Of a stretch of 64,000 bases of DNA, positions 33,990-43,754 are shown piece after piece (position 1 is the first letter of the stretch; every line of letters starts with the position of its first letter). The notes under the pieces are model-generated. The model ran no database searches. It was not told where the DNA came from and saw only the letters and a list, made by a program, of their open reading frames with translations. Location of the stretch: positions 1,240,001 through 1,304,000 of the forward strand of contig NZ_VFMM01000001.1 of NCBI RefSeq assembly GCF_006715085.1, given 5' to 3'. This stretch comes from Kribbella jejuensis. GTDB taxonomy: Bacteria; Actinomycetota; Actinomycetes; Propionibacteriales; Kribbellaceae. Made by a program: the position numbers and the translations under genes.

Positions 33990-35015
33990 GTGTCCATCAC
34001 CATCGCCGATGTCGCGGCCCGTGCCGGTGTCAGCAAGACGACCGTGTCGCGCGTCCTCAACGGCAAGGGCGAGCTGGACCTGCGGACCGCCGAACGGGTC
34101 CGGCAGGTGATCGAGGAACTCGGGTACGTGCCGAGCGCCCGTGCTGTCGGCCTGGCCCGCGGCCGGACGCGGATCGTCGGGATGCTCGTCCCGTCGCTCA
34201 CCTGGCCCTGGATGGGCGAGGTGCTGCAGGGTGCCGTCGACGTGGTTGAGAGCGAGGGCTACGGGCTGCTGCTGTTCACCTTCAACCGGGGTGCGGAATC
34301 CATGCAGCAGTTCGCCTCCCAGGTCTCGTCGCAGTCCTTCGACGGCCTGCTGGTGATCGAGCCCGAGGGCACCCTCACCTACATCGAGCAACTGCACGCG
34401 CGCGGTCTCCCGGTGGTCCTGATCGACGACCGGGACAAGCGCCCACAGTTCCCGTCCGTCGCCACCACCAACTACGCAGGCGGTGAGTCCGCCGCCCGGC
34501 ACCTGCTGGAGCTCGGCCGCCGCCGGCCACTGGTGGTCACCGGCGTCGAACGCTTCGGCTGTACGCACGAACGCCTGGACGGTTTCCGCGACACCTACGC
34601 GGCGGCCGGGATCGAGCTCGACCCGAGACTCGTGTTCGAAGGCGACTTCACCTACGAGAGCGGCCGTCGCGGCGTCCAGCATGCCCTCGGCGAGCGGCTC
34701 GAGTTCGACGCGGTCTTCGCCCACAACGACCTGTCCGCCGGCGGCGCCGTCCAGGCCGTCCGGGAGACCGGACGGAACGTACCGAGTGACGTGTCGGTGG
34801 TCGGCTTCGACGACATCCCGTACGCCGAACACACCGAGCCGCCGCTGACCACGGTGCATCAGCCGATGCGCCAGATGGGTCAGGCCGCGGCCCGGATGCT
34901 GATGGGGTACTTCGGCGGCACGCCGCTGCCACAGGCCCCGCAAGTACTGCCGACGACGCTGATCGTCCGCAGTTCAACCGCCCCGAAGAACAGCACCCGA
35001 AGCAGGTCCCACTAG
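33990..35015 (+). CDS. LacI-family transcriptional regulator
   Basis: A 341-residue repressor. The N-terminal LacI HTH ([20 protein letters not shown]) and hinge ([13 protein letters not shown]) are followed by a periplasmic-binding-like domain ([42 protein letters not shown]). GTG 33990 has GAGGGGAGA upstream. It lies directly before the Opp-type importer/GH1 operon. A LacI-type palindrome at 35088-35101 in front of that operon and another before GH16 make it the leading candidate for the local beta-glucan regulator. Confidence 0.93.
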   Translation: MSITIADVAARAGVSKTTVSRVLNGKGELDLRTAERVRQVIEELGYVPSARAVGLARGRTRIVGMLVPSLTWPWMGEVLQGAVDVVESEGYGLLLFTFNRGAESMQQFASQVSSQSFDGLLVIEPEGTLTYIEQLHARGLPVVLIDDRDKRPQFPSVATTNYAGGESAARHLLELGRRRPLVVTGVERFGCTHERLDGFRDTYAAAGIELDPRLVFEGDFTYESGRRGVQHALGERLEFDAVFAHNDLSAGGAVQAVRETGRNVPSDVSVVGFDDIPYAEHTEPPLTTVHQPMRQMGQAAARMLMGYFGGTPLPQAPQVLPTTLIVRSSTAPKNSTRSRSH

Positions 35016-35087
35016 AGCTCCGGCGGCGGGGCAGCTGCCCCTGCTCCGCCGCCGGCGTACTCGCCCGATCGGCGTGAGCTCTTCCCA

Positions 35088-35101
35088 TGAGAGCGCTTTC
35101 A
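35088..35101 (+). promoter_or_regulatory. CebR/LacI-type operator before the importer operon
   Basis: TGAGAGCGCTTTCA, a 14-bp palindrome with one mismatched pair (TGA/G-AGAGCGCT). It lies 64 bases before the binding-protein ATG and resembles the site at 31294-31307, linking GH16 and the importer to one regulator. Confidence 0.6.
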
Positions 35102-35164
35102 CGCCAGGATGCACTGGCCCACCGGCTCAGGGTGGGCCACCGCCAACGGAACACAGGAGGAACG

Positions 35165-36847
<1,683 letters not shown>

Positions 36848-36858
36848 CAGCTGATCGC

Positions 36859-36887
36859 GGCGCCAGGCCCTCGACGGGCCTGGCGCC
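36859..36887 (+). terminator. Intercistronic hairpin after the binding-protein gene
   Basis: A perfect 12-bp stem (36859-36870 with 36876-36887) and 5-base loop, followed by GTTTCG. It lies between the binding-protein gene and the first ATPase gene of the same operon. It probably stabilises or partly terminates the upstream message so that the binding protein is made in excess. Confidence 0.6.
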
Positions 36888-36904
36888 GTTTCGAGGAGAG
36901 ACTG

Positions 36905-37918
36905 ATGACGGTCACCGAGACCGAGGTTGTTCTGGAGGCCGAGGGCCTCACCAAGCATTTCCCGGTACGGCGTGGAGTCCGCGACCTGCTGTCCCGCGAG
37001 CACAAGGCCGTGCACGCGGTGGACGACGTACGGATCACGCTGCGCCGGGGCCGGGTCACCGCGCTGGTCGGTGAGTCCGGGTCGGGCAAGTCCACCGTCG
37101 CGCGGCTGATGGCCCAGCTGTACGGGCGGACCGCCGGCGAGATCCGGTTGCACGGTTCACCGGTGACAGTGCGCGGCGGCCGGAAGTTCCGGGCGTACGC
37201 GCGCAAGGTCCAGATGATCTTCCAGGACCCGTTCGCCTCGCTGAACCCGACGCACACCGTGCGGTACCACCTGACCCGTGCGCTGAAGATCCACGGCCGC
37301 GCCGGCGATCTCGAGCAGAACCTGCGCGCGTTGCTGGAGCAGGTGCAGCTCACTCCCCCGGAGCGTTATCTCGACAAGTTTCCGCACGAGCTGTCCGGCG
37401 GTCAGCGGCAGCGGGTGTCGATCGCCCGCGCGCTCGGCGCCGATCCCGAGGCGCTGCTCGCGGACGAGCCGGTGTCGATGCTCGACGTGTCGATCCGGCT
37501 CGGCGTACTGAACCTGCTCCGGGACCTGAAGGAGCGGCTCAACCTGGCGATCCTCTACATCACCCACGACATCGCCTCGGCGCGGTACTTCGCCGACGAG
37601 ACGCTGGTGATGTACGCGGGCCGGATGGTCGAGGGTGGCGACTCGGAAACCGTGACCCAGCACCCCGCGCACCCGTACACCCGGCTGCTGATCGAGAGCG
37701 CGCCGGACCCCGATCGGCTCGGGCAACTGGGTACGCCGGAGGACCAGGCCGGCGGCGAACCGCCCAGCCTGATCGCACCGCCGACCGGCTGCCGCTTCAA
37801 CCCGCGCTGCGTGTACGCGATGCCGAAGTGCTCGACCGAGCTGCCGCCCCGCTTCGAGCTGCCGACGGCCGGTCATTGGGCCGCCTGCTGGCTCTACGAA
37901 GAGGAGCCGGCGCGATGA
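36905..37918 (+). CDS. Opp/Dpp-type ABC transporter ATP-binding protein (DppF/OppF class)
   Basis: A 337-residue ATPase. Walker [11 protein letters not shown]-loop [16 protein letters not shown], signature [15 protein letters not shown], Walker [14 protein letters not shown], switch ITHD. The C-terminal oligopeptide-transporter domain includes [15 protein letters not shown], the Cys-rich motif that binds an Fe-S cluster in DppD/OppF ATPases. It lies first after the binding-protein hairpin, and the DppB-type permease gene starts within its stop (ATGA). It pairs with the second ATPase at 39926-40924. Confidence 0.94.
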   Translation: MTVTETEVVLEAEGLTKHFPVRRGVRDLLSREHKAVHAVDDVRITLRRGRVTALVGESGSGKSTVARLMAQLYGRTAGEIRLHGSPVTVRGGRKFRAYARKVQMIFQDPFASLNPTHTVRYHLTRALKIHGRAGDLEQNLRALLEQVQLTPPERYLDKFPHELSGGQRQRVSIARALGADPEALLADEPVSMLDVSIRLGVLNLLRDLKERLNLAILYITHDIASARYFADETLVMYAGRMVEGGDSETVTQHPAHPYTRLLIESAPDPDRLGQLGTPEDQAGGEPPSLIAPPTGCRFNPRCVYAMPKCSTELPPRFELPTAGHWAACWLYEEEPAR

Positions 37919-38895
37919 AGTTTCTCCTGCAGCGCGTCGCCTTCTACCTCTTCACCGCGTGGGCCGCGCTGACCATCAACTTCTTCATCCCCCGGCTGAT
38001 CCCCGGCGACCCGGTCACCTCGCTGATGGCGAAGTACCAGGGCCAGCTGAGCACCGAAGCCATCCACTCGCTCTACGTACTCTTCGGCTTGGACAAGCAC
38101 GCCTCGCTCTGGAGCCAGTACGTCGACTACTGGGGACAGGTCTTCCACGGCGACCTCGGGCTGTCGTTCACGTTCTTCCCGACACCGGTCTCCGAAATCC
38201 TCCGGCAGAGCCTGCCGTGGACGATCGCACTGGTCGGTATCACCACCTTCGCCAGCTTCATGATCGGTACGTCGCTGGGCGTGATCGCGGGCTGGCGGCG
38301 CGGCTCGCTGATGGACGGCTTGTTGCCGGTGACAACGTTCCTGTCGTCGATCCCGTACTTCTGGCTCGGTCTGCTGGCGATCGCGCTGCTGGCCGGTCCG
38401 GACAGCTTCTTCCCGTCGTCGGGCGGCTACGAGCCGGGGCTGGTCCCGTCGTGGACCTCCGGCTTCATCGGCAGCGCCGTACAGCACAGTCTGCTGCCGG
38501 CGATCACGATCCTGATCTCGTCGGTGAGCGGCTGGATCCTGACCATGCGGAACATGATGGTGACGGTTGCGTCCGAGGACTACATCACGGTTGCCCACGC
38601 CAAGGGTCTGCCGGAACGCCGGGTGATGGTCAGCTACGCGGCCCGGAACGCGTTGCTGCCGAACGTTTCCGGGTTCGCTCTGTCGCTCGGCTTCATCGTC
38701 GGCGGCACGCTGCTGGTGGAAATCGTGTTCTCCTACCCGGGCATCGGCTACAACCTGTTCCAGGCCGTCGGCGCCAAGGACTACCCGCTGATGCAGGGGG
38801 TCTTCCTGGTCATCACGCTGTCGGTGCTGGTCGCCAACTTGCTCGCCGACGTCGCGTACCTGCTCCTCGACCCGCGCACCCGCAAGGAGGGCTGA
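37915..38895 (+). CDS. Opp/Dpp-type ABC transporter permease (DppB class)
   Basis: A 326-residue permease. The start [28 protein letters not shown] contains the DppB first helix with RLIPGDPV. About six helices are present, and the EAA-like coupling loop is [23 protein letters not shown]. It overlaps the ATPase gene by four bases. It forms the channel with the DppC-class subunit that follows two bases later. Confidence 0.94.
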   Translation: MKFLLQRVAFYLFTAWAALTINFFIPRLIPGDPVTSLMAKYQGQLSTEAIHSLYVLFGLDKHASLWSQYVDYWGQVFHGDLGLSFTFFPTPVSEILRQSLPWTIALVGITTFASFMIGTSLGVIAGWRRGSLMDGLLPVTTFLSSIPYFWLGLLAIALLAGPDSFFPSSGGYEPGLVPSWTSGFIGSAVQHSLLPAITILISSVSGWILTMRNMMVTVASEDYITVAHAKGLPERRVMVSYAARNALLPNVSGFALSLGFIVGGTLLVEIVFSYPGIGYNLFQAVGAKDYPLMQGVFLVITLSVLVANLLADVAYLLLDPRTRKEG

Positions 38896-38897
38896 CC

Positions 38898-39929
38898 GTG
38901 TCCGCACCCACGAGCACCATCACCGCGGTCACACCGGAGGGCCCGGAGGTCGAGGCCGCCCCGGCCAAGCGCCGGCGGCTCCGGTTCGTGGCCAATCCGA
39001 AGGCGGCGACCGGCCTCGTCGTACTGGCGTTCTTCTGCCTGATCGCGATCATCGGCCCGTGGATCGCGCCGTACGACCCGTCCGCCCGTAGCAGCGACCT
39101 GATCCAGGCGCCGTCCGGCAAGCACTGGTTCGGTACGACGCACCTCGGCCAGGACATCTTCAGCCAGGTGCTCGTCGGCACCCGCGGCGTGATGTTCGTC
39201 GGGCTGCTCGCCGGGCTGGTCGCGACCGCGCTGTCGATCCTGATCGGCGTCAGCGCGGGCTTCCTCGGCGGCGCCGCGGACGACAGCCTGTCCGCGCTGT
39301 CGAACGTCTTCCTGGTGATTCCGGCGTTGCCGCTGATCATCATCGTGGCGTCCACGATTCCGTCCGCGGGTGACCTGATGGTTGCCCTCGTCATCGGACT
39401 CACGTCCTGGGCCTGGGGTGCGCGGGTGTTGCGCGCGCAGACGTTGTCCCTGCGCCGCCGGGACTACGTCGAGGCCGCGCGGGCGACCGGTGAGAGTACC
39501 TGGCGGATCATCACGTTCGAGATCATGCCGAACCTGACCGCGATCATCGCCTCCGGTTTCGTCGGTACGGTGATCTTCGCGGTGATGTCCGAGATCACGC
39601 TGGCGTTCATCGGCATCTCGACGATCTCCGAGTGGAACTGGGGCACGATCCTGTTCTGGGCGCAGTCGCAGCAGGCACTGGCCCAGGGCGCCTGGTGGTG
39701 GTTCGTCCCGGCCGGGCTGGCGATCGCAGTGTTGGGAACGGCCCTGTCGTTGGTCAACTTCGGTATCGACGAGTTCGTCAGCCCGCGGTTGCGGTCGAGC
39801 GGTCATACCCGGGTGAAGACGAAGGACGGTCACACCGTGCGGATGCGGGTCGGGTTCACGCCGGTGCTCTCGACGCAGCAGCCGGTGACCCCCGTCGTAC
39901 CGCGCCGTGCTGAGGAGGAGGTCGCGTGA
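38898..39929 (+). CDS. Opp/Dpp-type ABC transporter permease (DppC class)
   Basis: A 343-residue permease. A ~30-residue cytoplasmic leader (PAKRRRLRFVANPKA) precedes helix 1 and the family motif HWFGTTHLGQDIFSQVLVGTR. The coupling loop is EAARATGESTWRIITFEIMPN. GTG 38898 has AAGGAGG about 8 bases upstream. The C-terminal ~45 residues (HTRVKTKDGHTVRMRVGF) extend beyond the last helix. It overlaps the second ATPase gene by four bases (GTGA). Confidence 0.93.
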   Translation: MSAPTSTITAVTPEGPEVEAAPAKRRRLRFVANPKAATGLVVLAFFCLIAIIGPWIAPYDPSARSSDLIQAPSGKHWFGTTHLGQDIFSQVLVGTRGVMFVGLLAGLVATALSILIGVSAGFLGGAADDSLSALSNVFLVIPALPLIIIVASTIPSAGDLMVALVIGLTSWAWGARVLRAQTLSLRRRDYVEAARATGESTWRIITFEIMPNLTAIIASGFVGTVIFAVMSEITLAFIGISTISEWNWGTILFWAQSQQALAQGAWWWFVPAGLAIAVLGTALSLVNFGIDEFVSPRLRSSGHTRVKTKDGHTVRMRVGFTPVLSTQQPVTPVVPRRAEEEVA

Positions 39930-40924
39930 AGACGCCGGTGCTGGAGATCAAGAACTTCAACGTCGACTACGGGCTCGGCTCCTCGTCCGTGCAGGCCGTG
40001 CGCGACGTGACGCTGACGCTGCACCGTGGCGAGGTACTCGGACTCGCCGGAGAAAGCGGTAGCGGAAAGTCCACACTGGCGTACGGCGTCACGCGGCTGC
40101 TGCCGCCACCGGGCGTGATCAGCGGCGGGTCGGTCGTGTACCACCCGGCGTCGGGCGATCCGTACGACGTGATGGCGCTGACCGACGCGGAACTGCGGAA
40201 GTTCCGCTGGGCGGAGACGTCGATCGTTTTCCAGGGCGCGATGAACTCGCTGAACCCGGTGCACAAGGTCTCGACGCAGATGCTCGACGTGATCAAGGCC
40301 CACGAACCCGGACTGTCGCCGCAGGCCCGGACCGCGCGCGCCCAGGACATGCTGAAGCTGGTCGGCATCTCCGCGGACCGGATGGACGCGTACCCGCATC
40401 AACTGTCCGGTGGTATGCGCCAACGGGTGATGATCGGGATGGCGCTCGTCCTCGAGCCGCAGGTCGTGATCATGGACGAACCGACCACCGCCCTCGACGT
40501 GGTGATGCAACGCCAGATCCTCGCCCAACTCGTGGAACTGCGCGAACGCCTCGGCTTCTCGGTCCTGTTCATCACCCACGACCTCTCCCTGCTGGTCGAA
40601 TTCTCCGACCGGATCGCGATCATGTACGGCGGCCGTATCGTCGAAGAAGCCCGCTCAGCAGACCTGTACCGCGACTCCCTCCACCCCTACAGCGAAGGCC
40701 TGCTCCGATCGTTCCCTGCATTACGAGGAGAACGGCGCGAGCTGACCGGCATACCAGGTTCGCCCCCCGACCTCCGCGGCATGCCTTCCGGCTGCTCGTT
40801 TCACCCGCGCTGCCCGCACGCCTTCGACCGCTGCTCCGTCGACATCCCCGTGCTGGGAATCCCGACGTCCCGCAACGACCCCAACAGATCTGTCGCGTGC
40901 TGGCTGCCTGGCCGCACCGCCTAG
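39926..40924 (+). CDS. Opp/Dpp-type ABC transporter ATP-binding protein (DppD/OppD class)
   Basis: A 332-residue ATPase. Walker [11 protein letters not shown]-loop IVFQGAMNSLNPVHKV, signature LSGGMRQRVMIGMAL, Walker B VIMDEPTTALDVV, switch ITHDLS. The C-terminal Cys motif is GCSFHPRCPHAFDRC. The GTG start overlaps the permease stop. It completes the importer (binding protein, two permeases, two ATPases), so unlike the CUT1 systems in this window it needs no shared ATPase. GH1 follows after 10 bases. Confidence 0.94.
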   Translation: MKTPVLEIKNFNVDYGLGSSSVQAVRDVTLTLHRGEVLGLAGESGSGKSTLAYGVTRLLPPPGVISGGSVVYHPASGDPYDVMALTDAELRKFRWAETSIVFQGAMNSLNPVHKVSTQMLDVIKAHEPGLSPQARTARAQDMLKLVGISADRMDAYPHQLSGGMRQRVMIGMALVLEPQVVIMDEPTTALDVVMQRQILAQLVELRERLGFSVLFITHDLSLLVEFSDRIAIMYGGRIVEEARSADLYRDSLHPYSEGLLRSFPALRGERRELTGIPGSPPDLRGMPSGCSFHPRCPHAFDRCSVDIPVLGIPTSRNDPNRSVACWLPGRTA

Positions 40925-40934
40925 AAAGGCATCT

Positions 40935-42305
40935 ATGACCCTCCCCAAGGGACTCCCCGACAACTTCCGCTGGGGCGTCGCCACCTCCGCCTACCAGATC
41001 GAAGGTGCGGTCACCGAAGACGGCCGCACCCCGTCGATCTGGGACACCTTCTGCCAGGTACCGGGCGCGATCGACAACGGCGACACCGGCGACATCGCCT
41101 GCGACCACTACCACCGGATGCCGGCCGACGTCGCCCTGATCAAGGAGCTCGGTCTGGACACGTACCGCTTCTCGGTCGCCTGGCCGCGCGTCCAGCCGCG
41201 CGGCAAGGGCCCGGTCAACCCGGCCGGCCTCGGCTTCTACGACCGGCTCGTCGACGAACTGCTTGCCCAGGGCATCGACCCGTGGGTGACGCTGTACCAC
41301 TGGGACCTGCCGCAGGAACTCGAGGACGCGGGCGGCTGGCCGGAGCGCGACACGGCGTACCGGTTCGCGGAGTACTCGATGCTGGTGTTCGACGGGTTGA
41401 AGGACCGCGTCAACACCTGGACCACGCTGAACGAGCCGTGGTGCTCGGCGATGCTCGGGTACGCGTACGGCGCGCACGCCCCCGGGCGCCGCGAGTACCC
41501 GGCCGCGCTGGCCGCCGTACACCATCTGCTCCTCGGTCACGGTCTCGCGACGGTCGCGATGCGCTCCGCTTCACCACGTCCGTTGGACATCGGCATCACG
41601 CTGAACGTCGCCACGGCGTACCCGGCCTCGGACGCCGCGCCCGACGTCGACGCCGCGCGCCGGGCGGACGGGATGGGCCGGCGCATCTACCTCGACCCGC
41701 TGGTCCACGGCCACTACCCCGCCGACGTGGTCGCCGACTTGGCCCGCGAGGGCGTCGAACTCCCGATCGAGGACGGCGACCTGGAGATCATCTCCGCACC
41801 GATCGACGTGCTCGGCGTCAACTACTACTTCAGCCAGAAGTTCACCGGGTACGCCGAGGACGGTAGCACTGTCGACGCGAACGGTCTCCCGATCAGCCGC
41901 GACGTACCCCTCGGCAAGCCCCGCACCGCGATGGACTGGGAGATCGTCCCCGAAGGCTTCACCGACCTCCTGCTCTCCATCGCCCACGACTACCCCGGCC
42001 TGCCGATGGTCATCACCGAGAACGGCTCCGCCTTCGACGACGTACCCGACGCCGACGGCTTTGTCGACGACACCGACCGCACCGCCTACTTCACGTCCCA
42101 CCTGGCCGCAGTGGCCGACGCGATCCAGCAGGGCGCCGACGTCCGCGGCTACCTGGCCTGGTCCCTCCTCGACAACTTCGAATGGGCCTACGGCTACGTC
42201 AAACGCTTCGGCATCGTCCGAGTCGACTACGAAACCCAATCCCGAACCCCCAAAGCCAGCGCCCACCACCTCAAATCCCTGGCAGAGCAACACCGCGCGC
42301 GGTGA
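40935..42305 (+). CDS. GH1 beta-glucosidase
   Basis: A 456-residue cytoplasmic (beta/alpha)8 enzyme without a signal peptide. The N-terminal family signature is FRWGVATSAYQIEGA. Acid/base Glu is in TTLNEPW (about residue 165) and nucleophile Glu in VITENGSAF (about 360). It ends the importer operon, with AGAAAGG upstream of its ATG, so imported beta-glucan oligosaccharides (laminaribiose, gentiobiose or cellobiose) are probably hydrolysed to glucose here. A 14-bp terminator hairpin follows four bases later. Confidence 0.95.
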   Translation: MTLPKGLPDNFRWGVATSAYQIEGAVTEDGRTPSIWDTFCQVPGAIDNGDTGDIACDHYHRMPADVALIKELGLDTYRFSVAWPRVQPRGKGPVNPAGLGFYDRLVDELLAQGIDPWVTLYHWDLPQELEDAGGWPERDTAYRFAEYSMLVFDGLKDRVNTWTTLNEPWCSAMLGYAYGAHAPGRREYPAALAAVHHLLLGHGLATVAMRSASPRPLDIGITLNVATAYPASDAAPDVDAARRADGMGRRIYLDPLVHGHYPADVVADLAREGVELPIEDGDLEIISAPIDVLGVNYYFSQKFTGYAEDGSTVDANGLPISRDVPLGKPRTAMDWEIVPEGFTDLLLSIAHDYPGLPMVITENGSAFDDVPDADGFVDDTDRTAYFTSHLAAVADAIQQGADVRGYLAWSLLDNFEWAYGYVKRFGIVRVDYETQSRTPKASAHHLKSLAEQHRAR

Positions 42306-42308
42306 CTG

Positions 42309-42341
42309 ACGGAGGAGTCCGCCTCGCGCGGACTCCTCCGT
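42309..42341. terminator. Bidirectional terminator after GH1
   Basis: A perfect 14-bp stem (42309-42322 with 42328-42341) and 5-base loop between the GH1 stop and the stop of the convergent RHH antitoxin gene. No long T run follows on either strand, as is common in actinobacteria. Confidence 0.75.
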
Positions 42342-42346
42342 CCGGG

Positions 42347-42664
42347 TCAGCCGGCTTCTCTGTGGCTCTCGAGGTACTCGGTCAGTGCCTCGCGCATGAT
42401 CTCGCTCGGCTTACGCTTGCGGCTGCTCGCGAATGCTTCCAGATCAGCGTCGAGCGCTCGCGGAAGTCGCACCTGGCGCACCGGCGACTTCTCCCCCGGT
42501 ACCGCGTCGGGGTCGATCGACGGGCGTCCTCCCCGGGAACGCTCGACCAGTTCGCGACCGAAGTCGGCGGCGTCCGCACCGCGAAGGCTCGTCCTCGAGT
42601 TCTCGGGCAGGCTCATGTCGTGCTCGGCCCACTTGGCCGCGCCTTCGTAGTCCTTGTCAGTCAC
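42347..42664 (-). CDS. Ribbon-helix-helix antitoxin-like protein
   Basis: A 105-residue protein. The N-terminal ~65 residues are acidic/polar (DYEGAAKWAEHDMSLPENS) and would wrap the toxin. The C-terminus VRLPRALDADLEAFASSRKRKPSEIMREAL, given here by its ends, reads as a CopG/BrnA-type ribbon-helix-helix DNA-binding motif. It starts within the stop codon of the small upstream gene (ATGA). The toxin-first order and the domain layout resemble BrnTA. Confidence 0.75.
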   Translation of the reverse strand: MTDKDYEGAAKWAEHDMSLPENSRTSLRGADAADFGRELVERSRGGRPSIDPDAVPGEKSPVRQVRLPRALDADLEAFASSRKRKPSEIMREALTEYLESHREAG

Positions 42665-42888
42665 TTGTCCTCCTCAAGCCGCTCGAGGTGTTTGGGCCTG
42701 GCGACCATCACGTGAAAGATGTGCAGATCCCGAGGCGGCGTCCGGATGAAGAGCGTCGGCCGGACCGTCGCCGGTGGCCGCGGCTCATCGAACTCGCGCT
42801 CGACGTAGTACGCGTTCATGATCGCCTGCAACGCGTCCTCATGGTCGATGCCATGCTTGTCTGCGCTCGGTGCCCACGTGATCGCCAT
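42661..42888 (-). CDS. BrnT-like small toxin candidate
   Basis: A 75-residue protein starting MAITWAPSADKHGIDHEDAL, a pattern close to BrnT toxins (a Trp-x-x-x-K-x-x-x-H-G-x-x-x-E/D-A opening), followed by LFIRTPPRDLHIFHVMVARP as the beta strands of the RelE-like fold. BrnT proteins are ribosome-independent RNases; this family assignment rests on the N-terminal pattern and the coupled RHH gene. The upstream region is AT-rich for this genome, with a palindrome at 42902-42920. Confidence 0.65.
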   Translation of the reverse strand: MAITWAPSADKHGIDHEDALQAIMNAYYVEREFDEPRPPATVRPTLFIRTPPRDLHIFHVMVARPKHLERLEEDK

Positions 42889-42901
42889 CGCGGTAATGTA
42901 C

Positions 42902-42920
42902 TACAAAACGGCCTTTTGCA
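42902..42920 (-). promoter_or_regulatory. Operator-like palindrome before the BrnT-like gene
   Basis: Arms TACAAAA and TTTTGCA flank a 5-base CGGCC centre (one mismatch), 13 bases upstream of the toxin start. TACATT-like −10 sequence lies at 42894-42899 (minus strand). The position suits autoregulation by the RHH protein. No gene is seen from 42889 to 42996. Confidence 0.45.
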
Positions 42921-42996
42921 ATACATAACCTCTCCAAGAGAGTACAGCCCGCCGACCGGGCGCACCACCCTCAGCTCACAGTTCGGCCGTTGCGTG

Positions 42997-43671
42997 TCAG
43001 CTGTCCTTGGTGGTGGCGACGATTTGTTCGGCTACTGCTCGGAGTTTGACGTTGCCGTCCTGGGAGAGTCTGGTGAGGAAGGCGAAGGCGCGGTCGTCGG
43101 TGAGTTTGTAGCGTTCCATCACGATGCCGACGGCGTTGCCGATCAGGCCGCGGGTGCGGACGGCCTCCTGCAGGTTCTGGATCTCCTGGGCGTAGCCGAT
43201 CGCCAGCGCGGCCTGGTGCTTGAACAGTTCGCCGAGCGCGCCGAGATCGCCGAACGCGCCGGCTTTCCGGGCGTACAGGTTCAGCGCGCCGCGCGACTTC
43301 GGGGCATCGAACAGCCGGATGCCGGCCTGGGCCTCGATGCCGGCCGCGACCGCGGTGGCGGCGTACCGCGGAAAGCGCGGATCGTCGTCGAGGTTCGGTG
43401 AGACAACGTGGACGGAGTCGGCGGCGGCGTCGTAGCACGGCCCTTCCCGCAGTTCGTACTGGGCGGCGTCGACTCCCCACAGCAAATCATCGGTCGGCGC
43501 GACCGTTTCCAGCCGCCCGTCGGCGTGCAGCACGGTGATGCTGGCGTAGTCGACTTCCGGCAGCACCTCGACCGCTGCGGCAGTGATCCTGCTCAGCGTA
43601 TGGTCGAGGTCACCCGGGGTGAGCACCTTCGCCAGGTGCTCAGCCTGCGCCATCAGCCGTCGCGTATCCAT
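42997..43671 (-). CDS. GAF-ANTAR transcription antitermination regulator
   Basis: A 224-residue protein with an N-terminal GAF sensor (about 30-155: LPEVDYASITVLHADGRLET, GPCYDAAADSVHVVSPNLDDD) and a C-terminal ANTAR RNA-binding domain (about 165-220: AVRTRGLIGNAVGIVMERY, DDRAFAFLTRLSQ). ANTAR proteins bind paired hairpins in nascent RNA and prevent termination. No receiver domain is present, so the signal is presumably a small ligand of the GAF domain. ATG 43671 is chosen over an upstream ATG that would run into the GH20 promoter region. Targets are not evident nearby. Confidence 0.9.
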   Translation of the reverse strand: MDTRRLMAQAEHLAKVLTPGDLDHTLSRITAAAVEVLPEVDYASITVLHADGRLETVAPTDDLLWGVDAAQYELREGPCYDAAADSVHVVSPNLDDDPRFPRYAATAVAAGIEAQAGIRLFDAPKSRGALNLYARKAGAFGDLGALGELFKHQAALAIGYAQEIQNLQEAVRTRGLIGNAVGIVMERYKLTDDRAFAFLTRLSQDGNVKLRAVAEQIVATTKDS

Positions 43672-43742
43672 CCATGCCCGGTACCCACCCCGAATGCTCC
43701 CGATTCCGCCGCTGTCCCTGGGCGAGGAACGCCGCACTGCAG

Positions 43743-43748
43743 CAGAAT
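43743..43748 (+). promoter_or_regulatory. Probable −10 box of the GH20 gene
   Basis: CAGAAT lies 6 bases before the GH20 ATG at 43755, again the leaderless arrangement. No ribosome-binding site is present. Confidence 0.35.
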
Positions 43749-43754
43749 CGTCGA

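Noticed and set aside
37959..38897. Frame extension upstream of the DppC-type permease
   Set aside because: It is Arg/Pro-rich shadow sequence of the DppB gene; the permease begins at GTG 38898 with a ribosome site.
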